Assembly: GCA_030691665.1 (NCBI GenBank)
Contig: JAUYDU010000039.1
Span: 1 to 7,773, forward strand
Source: Chloroflexota bacterium
GTDB taxonomy: Bacteria; Chloroflexota; Dehalococcoidia; SM23-28-2
Reading direction: 5' to 3'
Length of the DNA stretch: 7,773 nucleotides
In this document: piece by piece, positions 1 through 6,849 of the stretch
How the letters are laid out: each line of letters opens with the position of its first letter
Numbering within the stretch: the first letter of the stretch is position 1
Position numbers and translations under genes: made by a program
Notes under the pieces: generated by a model
Told to the model about the DNA's origin: nothing
Databases searched by the model: none
What the model saw: the letters and a program-made list of their open reading frames with translations, nothing else

Positions 1-177
1 GTTGTCGCTGTCGACGATCACCACCTCCGGGTGGAGGCTAGCGATGGTCTCGATCCCTCTAGCCCAATTGGCTTCCATGCCCACTATTTGCAGTCCCCGC
101 CTGCCCCTAAGCATCCTCTCCACGCCACGGGCGAACAGGGCATGTGAATACAGGATGAAAATCTGCTGCTTCTTCAT
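1..177 (-). CDS. Atypical response-regulator receiver domain (partial, 3' end outside window)
   Basis: The first 59 codons of a gene are visible, starting at an ATG at 177-175 with a GAGGG-type ribosome binding site a few bases upstream; the reading frame runs open through base 1. The peptide reads like the first half of a NarL-type receiver: a beta-1 strand (QIFILYSHALFARGV), an alpha-1/beta-2 segment (LRGRRGLQIVGME) and a beta-3 strand ending in VVIVDSD, where Asp56 sits at the phospho-acceptor position. It aligns without gaps at the N-terminus to the complete regulator at 396-1073. The acidic pair Asp10-Asp11 of that protein, which binds Mg2+, is replaced here by Tyr10-Ser11, while the following His12 and LF are kept. 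Phosphorylation may therefore be weak or absent. Any output domain lies outside the window. Calling it a receiver is fairly safe; calling it a transcription factor is inference. Confidence 0.7.
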   Translation of the reverse strand, partial: MKKQQIFILYSHALFARGVERMLRGRRGLQIVGMEANWARGIETIASLHPEVVIVDSDN

Positions 178-269
178 TGCCCTCTTCGACTCCCTTCCAA
201 GTTCATGCTAGACCTCGCTCCTGCCAGCGCGTAATCGTGTTCCCGATTCATTTTGAGAAATAGAATGGC

Positions 270-328
270 CTAGGCTGGCCCTCGACTCCCTAGGCGTTTG
301 TCTAGAGACACTAGGCACAGCGCTAGGC
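270..328. repeat. Cluster of four CTAGGC hexamers, possible operator
   Basis: CTAGGC occurs at 270-275, 290-295, 311-316 and 323-328, all in the same orientation, and a fifth copy lies at 410-415 inside the end of the regulator gene. The first three are spaced 20 and 21 bases apart, close to two helical turns. A TCTAGA lies between them at 301-306. The cluster fills the spacer between the terminator-like hairpin (340-367) and the start of the atypical receiver gene at 177. The spacer 178-395 holds no convincing gene. An operator role for the downstream receiver gene is inferred only from position and spacing. Confidence 0.4.
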
Positions 329-339
329 CCGAAAAGGAA

Positions 340-367
340 GGGGCCCTATCGCTCCGGATAGGGCCCC
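340..367 (-). terminator. Probable intrinsic terminator after the LuxR-type regulator
   Basis: A perfect 11-bp inverted repeat (arms 340-350 and 357-367, six-base loop) lies 28 bases beyond the stop codon of the response-regulator gene. On the minus strand the stem is followed by a pyrimidine run, TTCCTTTTC, which is T-rich but interrupted. Its position and the stem strength fit an intrinsic terminator for the kinase-regulator operon; the imperfect T-tract makes efficiency uncertain. Confidence 0.7.
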
Positions 368-395
368 AAAGAGGAGAGCGTGCCGCGACCGAGAA

Positions 396-1073
396 CTATG
401 GGCGAGTGCCTAGGCTACCCTTGCCGCTGCCTCCACGGCGACTGGCATAGATGGCGAGCTGGACACGATTCTGCAACTGTAGCTTCCCCAGGATGTTGTG
501 CAGGTGATTGCGGACGGTGCTCTCGCTAATGGACAGGCGCTGGGCGATCGCCTTGTTGCCCAGGCCCTCCACCACCAGATTGAGGATCTCCTCCTCCCGC
601 GCCGTTGTCCTTTGCCCTCGACCTACCTCTTCAGGCACTCCCGCCCCCTGTCCAGCATATTCCTTGAGGATCTTGCTGGCCATGACCGGGGAGAGCGCAG
701 CCTCTCCGGCCGCTACACTCCTTATGAGACCGTAGAGGAGGTCTGGCTCCAGATTCTTCAACAAATACCCCTTGGCACCGCTCTTGACGGACTCGTAGAG
801 GTTCCCCTCCTCCTCGGACACGGTGAGCATCACGATCTTCACGTAGGGCATCTCGTCGAGGATGAGGCGCGTTGCCTCCAGGCCATCGCAGTTGGGCATG
901 GTAATGTCCATGAGAATGATGTCTGGCATCAGCTCTCGCGTCTTCTCCAGGGCCTCTAGACCATCAGCTGCCTCGCCAACGACCTCCATATCCTTCTGGG
1001 TGCTCAGCAGGCTTATCAGGCCCCGGCGAAACAGGATATGGTCATCGACTAGGAGCATCCTTATGGCTTGCAT
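396..1073 (-). CDS. NarL/FixJ-family response regulator, LuxR-type HTH output
   Basis: This 225-residue DNA-binding response regulator probably receives phosphate from the kinase encoded just upstream. The receiver domain spans about residues 4-120, with the acidic pair Asp10-Asp11, phospho-acceptor Asp56 (in IILMDITMP), switch Thr84 (VMLTVS) and Lys106 (KGYLLKN). After a linker of about 30 residues, a LuxR-type helix-turn-helix covers about 153-212 (TAREEEILNLVVEGLGNKAI, then a recognition segment with SESTVRNHLHNIL). The length is normal for the family. The ATG at 1073 lies inside the end of the kinase gene, a 32-base overlap, and is preceded by GGAGGGGG about nine bases upstream, which supports translational coupling. 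Another in-frame ATG at 1058 is less well placed. A terminator-like hairpin follows the stop. The target promoters are unknown; the cytochrome operon upstream is an obvious candidate but nothing here proves it. Confidence 0.93.
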   Translation of the reverse strand: MQAIRMLLVDDHILFRRGLISLLSTQKDMEVVGEAADGLEALEKTRELMPDIILMDITMPNCDGLEATRLILDEMPYVKIVMLTVSEEEGNLYESVKSGAKGYLLKNLEPDLLYGLIRSVAAGEAALSPVMASKILKEYAGQGAGVPEEVGRGQRTTAREEEILNLVVEGLGNKAIAQRLSISESTVRNHLHNILGKLQLQNRVQLAIYASRRGGSGKGSLGTRP

Positions 1074-3900
1074 TGTTGTTAGCCCCCTCCTGCTCCCAAG
1101 GCACCCTTACCACTACCCTTGTCCCCGCACCCACCTTCGATTCGACGGCCAGCTTGCCCCCGATGCTCTCGGCCCGCTCCCTCATGGTCTGAAGCCCGAA
1201 GTGCCGCCCTCGCCGCGCTTGGACCGTCTCGAACCCCTGCCCGTCATCCTCCACAGTGATCTGCGCCCAGGAGTCCTGGAGCTCGAACCGCACCCCTACG
1301 TGGGTGGCATTAGCATGCTTGCGGACGTTTGTCAAGGCTTCCTGGATGATGCGCAGCAATTGACCCTCAGCCTTGGGCGAGAATTGAGTCGCCCGCTCGT
1401 CCGCCACATCGACCTCTACCGTCAGGCCGCTCTGGGAACCATATTCTTGCACAAACTCGTCTAGGCTGGGAACGAAACCCTTGGTCAGGGACCCCGCGGT
1501 CCTCAGGGCTAGAATGCCCTGACGCACGTCCTCGTAGGCATCGCGAGCTGCCTTTCTCATCTCTGCCAGCTCTTCCTTGACGGCGGCGAGCTGGCCGGCA
1601 GCCAGTTTCTGTTCCACCGCCGAAGCCTCGATGCTGAGATAACCAAGCACCTGGGATAAGCTATCGTGCATCTCCCGAGCGATGCGGTCCCGCTCCTCCA
1701 GGGCAGCCGTCTCCTGAGCCCGCAGGTACAGACGGGCGTTCTCTACGGCGATGGCCGCCTGGTTGGCCAGCCGCGATAGTACGTCCACATCGCTCTCCGG
1801 ATATTCAGCTTGCTTTCTAGCGGCCACAATCAGCGCTCCCAGCACTGTTCCGCCGACGCTCAAGGGAACCGCCAGGAAGGAGCGCAGGCCCTTGTCTCTC
1901 ACCAGGGAATCCGCCTCCTGGTCATGGCTGAAGGAGGTGTCCCGGAGGTACTCCGAGGAGGTCACCGGCTGGCCAAGAGCGATCACCCTGCCGCTGAGCC
2001 CTTCGCCAGCCTTGATCCTTATCTGTTCGAAGCCACGGTCGCAGGCACCGCTGGCGCTCTTGACGTACACCTCACGGGTGTTCTCGTCGAGCAGGGTGAG
2101 GATTGCCACCTCCGCCTCTAGGAGCTGGCGAGCGCTGTCAACAACGGTGTCCAGGATCTTGTCGATGTCCAGCAAGGCGGAAATCTTGACTCCGATCTCG
2201 TAAAGAGCTTCCGTCTCTCGCTCCCGCTTTCGCGTCTCCTGGAAGAGCTCGGCATTGCCAACGGCCATCCCGATCTGATTGGTTATGGCGGTCATCAGGC
2301 CTATCTCTTGCGAGCTGAAGGGCCGCTCTCCCCGCCGGATGACCACCACGCTGCCGATAACCTCTCCCTTGGCCACTAGGGGCACGCGGCAGGAACTCTG
2401 CGGCTGGCGTTCGGCTTCGGCCTCCAGCCCATAGGCTCCCTTGGGGCCTTTCCCCGCCGCTGCGATGGCCCGGAACGACACGGCGTCGTGCCCTGCTAGC
2501 TCGCCCATCTCGGGGAGCAGCTCGGGCGAGAGGCCCCGCTGGACTCGCAATACCATCCCCTGGGAGCCTTCCCGGAGGAAGATGCCCCCGGCCTCCGCCT
2601 CCACCGTCGCCAGCAGCCTGTCCAGGGCTTGGTCCAGGATACGATCGATGTCGAGGGAAAGGCTGACCACTTCGGCGATGCTAGCCATGGACGCGAGCTC
2701 CCGGTTGCGACGCTCCAGGTCCGCCGTGCGCTGCTCGATCTCCTGGCGCGACGTGTTCAGCCTCTGGCGCATGGTCTCAAACGTCCTGGCGAGCTGGCCA
2801 ATTTCGTCTCTACTGCGAACAGCGATGGGCTCGTCCAGATGCCCGGCGGCCATCTTTTCCGAGGCGGTGGTGAGCTGTCTTACCGGCCTCACAATGGCGC
2901 GGGCACCGAACCAGGCACCGACAACCGCCACCAGCAGGGCCACGCTGCCGAAGACGAAGATGTTTCTTTCCAGGTCCCGGGTGAGCGCAAACGCCTCCTC
3001 CTCCGACTGGCGAATGCCCACGCCCCAGGGAGCGGTGGACAGGGGTGCGAAGGCCATCACGTCCTCCCGCCGCTCCCCCGTGCCCTCGGGGTTGTGACAG
3101 CGATGACAGGTGCGGACGACGGCTCTCCCCTCCGTTATCAGGGCAGAGAATCGCTCGGCGTGCTCAGTGTCGGCGAAAGGATCGGTCTCGGTGCTCGGCC
3201 TGGTGCTGGCCAGCACCATCCCCTCCTCGTTCACCACCTCCAGGTAGCTCGTCTCACCCAAGGAGACGGGCTGGACCAGGCTCCCCACGAAGGACTGGGC
3301 AGGGCCGAAGGTGCTGCCCACCACCCCCACCATCTTGCCGGCATTGCTCCAGATGGGGACGGAAAGGGATACCATAAGCGCCCCATCTGCGGGCGACGAC
3401 ACGTCTCCGGAGACTTGAGGCTCGCCGGTGCGAAAGGTCTCCGCCACGTTTGGATAGCGAGCCAGGAACGGGCCGGTCCCGGTGGCGGATTGGGGGACGA
3501 TCCAGACGACGCCTCCCTCTCGGTCCAGGAGGAAGGTGTTGGCAATGTAGGGGCCTGAGTACTGGTACAGCTCCTCCAGGGCCTCCTTTTCAGGTGCCAG
3601 ATCGCCGTCTTCCAGGTCGACTGCCTCAGCGGTGGCGAACTTCTTCAGTTGCTCCAGGCTCTGGGAGAGGGTCTGGTCCATGCCCTGCGCTACCGTCTCG
3701 GCCAGAATAAGCCGTTCGTCCAGCGTGCGGTCTGTGCTTTGAGAGAGGGCGTGGAGCCCCAGGTAGCCCAGCAGACCGAAGACAACGAGAAGGCCGGCGA
3801 AGACGAACAGCCCGATCTTCACCTGGAGGTTCATTCTCCTCCAGCCGGTGAAGGACAGCCTTCTCGCCACCCACCTCAGGCCAACGCCCAACTTCTTCAT
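1042..3900 (-). CDS. Membrane sensor histidine kinase with a heme c-type CxxCH motif in its extracytoplasmic sensor, HAMP and two GAF domains
   Basis: This 952-residue kinase should sense a signal outside the membrane and phosphorylate the regulator at 396-1073. Domains in order: TM1 about 30-50; an extracytoplasmic, probably double-Cache, sensor about 51-312; TM2 about 313-336; HAMP about 336-388; a short coiled coil; GAF1 about 410-552; GAF2 about 565-722; a HisKA_3 dimerisation domain with phospho-acceptor His745 in REMHDSLSQ; and an ATPase domain with N-box Asn858, DDGQG at 885-889 and GAGT at 924-927. Asp746 and Gln750 fit the DxxxQ phosphatase motif of NarX-type kinases. Unusually, the sensor contains CHRCH at 265-269, a covalent heme c attachment motif. 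The only other extracytoplasmic histidines are His247 and His266 (inside the motif). The start at 3900 has only a weak ribosome binding site (GCGGGG). An in-frame ATG at 3834 has a GGAGG three bases upstream and would place TM1 right at the N-terminus; it is a real alternative. The upstream spacer 3901-4113 shows no clear gene. Confidence 0.93.
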   Translation of the reverse strand: MKKLGVGLRWVARRLSFTGWRRMNLQVKIGLFVFAGLLVVFGLLGYLGLHALSQSTDRTLDERLILAETVAQGMDQTLSQSLEQLKKFATAEAVDLEDGDLAPEKEALEELYQYSGPYIANTFLLDREGGVVWIVPQSATGTGPFLARYPNVAETFRTGEPQVSGDVSSPADGALMVSLSVPIWSNAGKMVGVVGSTFGPAQSFVGSLVQPVSLGETSYLEVVNEEGMVLASTRPSTETDPFADTEHAERFSALITEGRAVVRTCHRCHNPEGTGERREDVMAFAPLSTAPWGVGIRQSEEEAFALTRDLERNIFVFGSVALLVAVVGAWFGARAIVRPVRQLTTASEKMAAGHLDEPIAVRSRDEIGQLARTFETMRQRLNTSRQEIEQRTADLERRNRELASMASIAEVVSLSLDIDRILDQALDRLLATVEAEAGGIFLREGSQGMVLRVQRGLSPELLPEMGELAGHDAVSFRAIAAAGKGPKGAYGLEAEAERQPQSSCRVPLVAKGEVIGSVVVIRRGERPFSSQEIGLMTAITNQIGMAVGNAELFQETRKRERETEALYEIGVKISALLDIDKILDTVVDSARQLLEAEVAILTLLDENTREVYVKSASGACDRGFEQIRIKAGEGLSGRVIALGQPVTSSEYLRDTSFSHDQEADSLVRDKGLRSFLAVPLSVGGTVLGALIVAARKQAEYPESDVDVLSRLANQAAIAVENARLYLRAQETAALEERDRIAREMHDSLSQVLGYLSIEASAVEQKLAAGQLAAVKEELAEMRKAARDAYEDVRQGILALRTAGSLTKGFVPSLDEFVQEYGSQSGLTVEVDVADERATQFSPKAEGQLLRIIQEALTNVRKHANATHVGVRFELQDSWAQITVEDDGQGFETVQARRGRHFGLQTMRERAESIGGKLAVESKVGAGTRVVVRVPWEQEGANNNASHKDAPSR

Positions 3901-4113
3901 GAAAAGCCCCGCCAGACCTGGCTGCGAACCTCAGCGAATGTCGTGAAACCTATCACTTTTCATCTCTCAGTATAGGCTCCGCGGCTCAAAAACGATAGAC
4001 CCAGTCAATGGCGACGATTGGTAGACATCGCCCGCTCGGGTTCCCCCGTCAGGCTACCCCTCAAGCCTCTCATCCTCCATCGCAAACTCGGCCCAACCCC
4101 ACCCCAGACGCTA

Positions 4114-4144
4114 AGGCGGGGAGGGGCCACGCCCCTCCCCGCCT
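4114..4144 (-). terminator. Strong GC hairpin after the NHL gene, probable terminator
   Basis: A perfect 14-bp inverted repeat (arms 4114-4127 and 4131-4144, three-base loop CAC) lies 32 bases past the stop codon of the NHL gene. On the minus strand it is not followed by a clear T-tract (the next bases are TAGCGTCTGG), so it is either a T-poor terminator or an mRNA-stabilising 3' hairpin. In either role it separates the cytochrome-propeller unit from the kinase-regulator unit. The rest of the 3901-4176 spacer contains no gene that I can support. Confidence 0.65.
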
Positions 4145-4176
4145 CTTACCGCCCGCCTAGATGCTGGGTCCTTGCC

Positions 4177-5241
4177 CTAGCTGCTGCTTCCGGCAGAGCC
4201 CACCTGGAACTGGAACAGGCCGGCGAAGCGATCAATCACGTATAGCTTGTCGCCTACTATCTTCAGGCCGTGCGGCGCCTGAAAGAGGGGAGGGGACTCC
4301 TTATCTGCGGGATCTTGCCTGCCGATGAACCCTGCATAGGTGCCATCAGGGTTGAACACCTCGACGGCCACCAGCAGTCCGTCGCTAACGTAGATGTTCC
4401 CCTGCCCATCGACAGCCACCGCCTTCGGGCGGGAGAAGGTGCCCTCGGTGTCGCCAGCCTCGCCCATGCTTAGAAGGAACTGGCCGTCGGGCGAGTACTT
4501 CTTCACCGCGTAGTTCAGCATGTCCACCACGTAGAGGTTGCCCTGGGAATCGAGCGTCAGGCCGCCGGGCGCGTTGAGCCCGTATTCGCCGGAATCGCGC
4601 TTTCCTGTGCCAATGGAGGCGATCTGCTGGCCGTTGCCGTCGAGCTTGAGGACGCGGTTATTGTCGGGGTCGCTCAGGAAGAACTGGCCGCTGGCTGTGA
4701 TGGCTATGCCCACAGGCCTGACAGCGCGTTCGGCGGCCTCGACCTGGGGGGTTATCACCTGGTCGACGCGCCCCGACGGGTCGACGACTACGACAGTTCC
4801 CGCCCCGGAGTTGGCCACGTACAACTTCCCGGTGTAGGCTGTCATGGCCATGGCTCCCTTCAGAGCCATCCGCTCGTCTACTCGGCTGTCCAGGATACGA
4901 GCGACCGACCCGTCCGGGGCCAGCTCCAGGATGCGACCGTTGCTCGTGTCCAGCACGAAGACACGGCCGCCAACCACAGCAACGTCAGCAGGAAGGGATG
5001 CCGATTCGGCGGTAGCCTGGTCCTCGGCGTCCTTCCAGGCCAGAGGGCTGCTCCAGGCCAGATCGGCGGAGAAGACGCGAGTAGTAACCTGTTCCAGCGG
5101 CCGCTCCTCGCCGGGGGAGGGGATGGGAGCTTCTTGTTCGCCGCCTTGCCCTAGCTGCCAGACTACCCAGCCACCAATAATAAGTAGGGCGAGAACGGCC
5201 ACCACCAGGGGCGCCCGTTTCGCCCTTTGCTTCCAGCCCAC
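4177..5241 (-). CDS. Membrane-anchored six-bladed NHL-repeat beta-propeller protein
   Basis: The product is about 354 residues: a short basic N-terminus (GWKQRAKRAP), one transmembrane segment at about residues 11-29 (LVVAVLALLIIGGWVVWQL), a Pro/Glu-rich linker, and six NHL-type repeats at roughly 84-110, 127-156, 175-202, 223-252, 271-300 and 322-346. Each repeat has the pattern of a hydrophobic strand, a glycine turn, LYV-D or IYVSD, and a closing PDG or similar (for example GNLYVVD and GNIYVSD). The propeller should sit outside the cytoplasmic membrane. No CxxCH or catalytic motif is seen, so a scaffold, binding or docking role is most likely. It lies just downstream of three cytochrome genes on the same strand, probably in their operon. 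I prefer the GTG start at 5241 because GGGAGG lies about seven bases upstream and the product then begins right before the membrane segment. An in-frame GTG at 5319 would add 26 low-complexity Gly/Ser/Asp residues and cannot be excluded. Confidence 0.85.
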   Translation of the reverse strand: MGWKQRAKRAPLVVAVLALLIIGGWVVWQLGQGGEQEAPIPSPGEERPLEQVTTRVFSADLAWSSPLAWKDAEDQATAESASLPADVAVVGGRVFVLDTSNGRILELAPDGSVARILDSRVDERMALKGAMAMTAYTGKLYVANSGAGTVVVVDPSGRVDQVITPQVEAAERAVRPVGIAITASGQFFLSDPDNNRVLKLDGNGQQIASIGTGKRDSGEYGLNAPGGLTLDSQGNLYVVDMLNYAVKKYSPDGQFLLSMGEAGDTEGTFSRPKAVAVDGQGNIYVSDGLLVAVEVFNPDGTYAGFIGRQDPADKESPPLFQAPHGLKIVGDKLYVIDRFAGLFQFQVGSAGSSS

Positions 5242-5305
5242 TTTCACACCTCCCTCGTCTTCGTCTCCACCTCCAGAGCTACCGGCCCGGTGGGGAGACG
5301 CGTCC

Positions 5306-5326
5306 GGCGGCCCCCCCACCGCCGCC
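5306..5326 (-). other. Small GC hairpin between the third cytochrome and the NHL gene
   Basis: GGCGGC at 5306-5311 can pair with GCCGCC at 5321-5326 around a nine-base G-rich loop on the minus strand. It begins 13 bases after the cytochrome stop codon and has no T-tract downstream, so it is not a convincing terminator. It overlaps the alternative GTG start at 5319 and could slow reading into the NHL gene or protect the cytochrome mRNA. Chance formation in GC-rich DNA is quite possible. Confidence 0.3.
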
Positions 5327-5339
5327 CTCAGGGCCTCAC

Positions 5340-6062
5340 TTACTGGTGGCAGTTCTCGCAGATGGGCTCGTGGTACTCCCCGTCAACCTCCGCGTAGTCC
5401 GCCATGGAGTTCATGCCTCCGCCCGAGCCGCCGTGGGGGACGTGGCAGGTGGCGCACTTGATGTAGGCGTCGCCGCTGTGCACCACCTGGGTGCCAGCCT
5501 CGTTGAAGAGGCGGGTGCCGCTGAAGTCCCGCTCAGGGTAGGCATAGGGATCCCACGTGCGGTCTTCGGGCAGGTTGGGCGAGGTGGCTAGCACGTCATA
5601 GCTGTGATAGACGGGGCCGATGTCGTCCGCGTGGCAGCCGTTACAGAGGTTGGCGTTCCTCCACTGGACACCCGGAATCGTCCGAGTGAACTTCCAGGCG
5701 TCCCCTTCGTGGGGGTCGTGGCAGCGGTCGCAGTCCTCGCCCTCGGTACCAGGTTCGACCGGGTGGTTCGCGTAAACGGGGATCCAAGCACCTATGCTGG
5801 TGACAAAGCCGTCGTGGCAGCTAAAGCACAACCGCATCAGCCCGGTCAGCTCCGGGTATGTCGAGGACTCATCCCGCGCCCACAGATAGTCTCCCTGAGC
5901 GTTGTGGGGGATGTGGCACTGGTTGCAGGTGGGGTTGCCTGGAGAGCCCAGGTCGTGGTCGCTGCCGAAGATGTCGCTGATGCCCCCATAAGCGACGCTC
6001 ATGCTCAACGCCAGCGCTAGCGCCGCCGCCAGAGAAGCTACCCAGACGATTCTGCGAGCCAT
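5340..6062 (-). CDS. Secreted hexaheme c-type cytochrome, third paralog of the tandem set
   Basis: This 240-residue exported cytochrome carries six CxxCH heme-attachment motifs at 46-50, 79-83, 111-115, 140-144, 203-207 and 235-239; the last sits one residue from the C-terminus (CENCHQ). A signal peptide covers residues 1-26 (basic MARR, then an Ala/Leu-rich core), with likely cleavage before GISDIFG. Non-motif histidines at 36, 53, 100, 118, 153, 210 and 231 match positions in both sister proteins, enough for bis-histidine ligation of all six hemes; His195 is extra. It belongs to the broad cytochrome c3 / doubled-CxxCH group and should transfer electrons outside the cytoplasmic membrane. The ATG at 6062 is preceded by a modest AGG-containing site; the gap from the preceding cytochrome gene is 36 bases. 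It is closest to the second paralog (shared EGEDCDRCHDPH, RNANLC and DFSGTRLFN). No substrate or partner can be read from the sequence. Confidence 0.93.
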   Translation of the reverse strand: MARRIVWVASLAAALALALSMSVAYGGISDIFGSDHDLGSPGNPTCNQCHIPHNAQGDYLWARDESSTYPELTGLMRLCFSCHDGFVTSIGAWIPVYANHPVEPGTEGEDCDRCHDPHEGDAWKFTRTIPGVQWRNANLCNGCHADDIGPVYHSYDVLATSPNLPEDRTWDPYAYPERDFSGTRLFNEAGTQVVHSGDAYIKCATCHVPHGGSGGGMNSMADYAEVDGEYHEPICENCHQ

Positions 6063-6098
6063 GGTCTACCTGCTACCGCTGCTGTCCCCTCGTTCCTC

Positions 6099-6806
6099 CT
6101 ATTGGTGGCAGTTCTCGCAGATGGGCGAGTGCTCGCTGGCAGGGTCTACGTACAGCATAGAATTCAGACCCACTGCGTCCACAGACCCGTGGGGGACGTG
6201 GCAGGTAGCGCACTTGATGTTGCCGGTGCCCGTTGGCACCTCAGTGTCGCCAGCGGCGTTGAACAACCGGGTGCCGCTGAAGTCGGCCGGCGACGCGTAG
6301 GGGTTCCAGACCCGGTCGATGGGCTTGTTCGTCTCAACCAGCGGATGGCTGACGCCAATGTCGCCGGTGTGGCAAGCGCTGCACAGGTTGGCATTCCTGT
6401 ACTCGGTCGGAATGGCGGTGTCGGTCACGAACTTCCAGTTGTCCACGTGGGGGTCGTGGCAGCGGTCGCAGTCCTCGCCTTCCACGCCCACGTTCACCTC
6501 ATGGTTGACGATGCCTGGCGCGACCATGAACTCCCCGACGTTGGTCACACCGCCGTCATGACAGCTAAAGCATAGCTTCATCAGCCCGGTCAGGCTCGGG
6601 TATACCGCGGAGAAATCCCGGGCCCACAGGTAGGGGCCCTTGGCCTTGTGCGGAGTATGGCACTGCATACAGGTAGGCACTGCCGTCGTGCCCAGGTCGT
6701 GGTCGGTGCCGAAGATGTCGCTCACCCCGGCTTGGGCTACGGTCAAACCCAGCGAGAGAGCTCCCAAGATTCCGAGAACTCCGATCCACATCCTCTTGCT
6801 TCTCAT
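6099..6806 (-). CDS. Secreted hexaheme c-type cytochrome, second paralog of the tandem set
   Basis: This 235-residue exported protein has six CxxCH motifs at 46-50, 79-83, 113-117, 142-146, 199-203 and 230-234. The signal peptide is MRSKRMW plus a hydrophobic core, with likely cleavage after AQA at residue 26, the same position as in both sisters. It has exactly seven non-motif histidines (36, 53, 102, 120, 154, 206 and 226), all at positions shared with the sister proteins, so six distal heme ligands plus one spare. I chose the ATG at 6806 because GAGAGGG lies about seven bases upstream and the product then starts with a normal signal peptide; the frame is open further upstream to 6869, but that would overlap the previous gene and bury the signal peptide. 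The gap to the previous cytochrome gene is 43 bases. Role: electron transfer outside the membrane, presumably together with its two paralogs. Confidence 0.93.
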   Translation of the reverse strand: MRSKRMWIGVLGILGALSLGLTVAQAGVSDIFGTDHDLGTTAVPTCMQCHTPHKAKGPYLWARDFSAVYPSLTGLMKLCFSCHDGGVTNVGEFMVAPGIVNHEVNVGVEGEDCDRCHDPHVDNWKFVTDTAIPTEYRNANLCSACHTGDIGVSHPLVETNKPIDRVWNPYASPADFSGTRLFNAAGDTEVPTGTGNIKCATCHVPHGSVDAVGLNSMLYVDPASEHSPICENCHQ

Positions 6807-6849
6807 CGTCGTACCCTCTCTCAAGTCCTCAACGAGGGGCAACCCTCTC

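Noticed and set aside
2..211. Plus-strand open frame of 69 codons at the left edge
   Set aside because: The minus strand here encodes a receiver-like peptide with a ribosome binding site, which explains the open frame.
2629..3558. Open frame of 309 codons on the plus strand
   Set aside because: It is antisense to the sensor and HAMP parts of the histidine kinase, whose domains are unmistakable; its product is rich in Gly, Arg and His with no family pattern.
3969..4008. Promoter-like TATACT (3974-3969) and TTGACT (4008-4003) on the minus strand ahead of the kinase gene
   Set aside because: Each matches a sigma-70 half-site, but the spacing is 28 bases, far from 16-18, and neither has a good partner at the right distance. 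A promoter is likely in this spacer but cannot be placed.
4114..4144. Mobile-element end or attachment site at the strong inverted repeat
   Set aside because: No transposase, integrase, tRNA gene or matching second repeat is present; the position just past a stop codon explains it better as a terminator-type hairpin.
4018..4245. Plus-strand open frame of 75 codons crossing the kinase-NHL spacer
   Set aside because: It runs through the 14-bp terminator-like hairpin and into the end of the NHL gene, with no domain and no convincing ribosome binding site.
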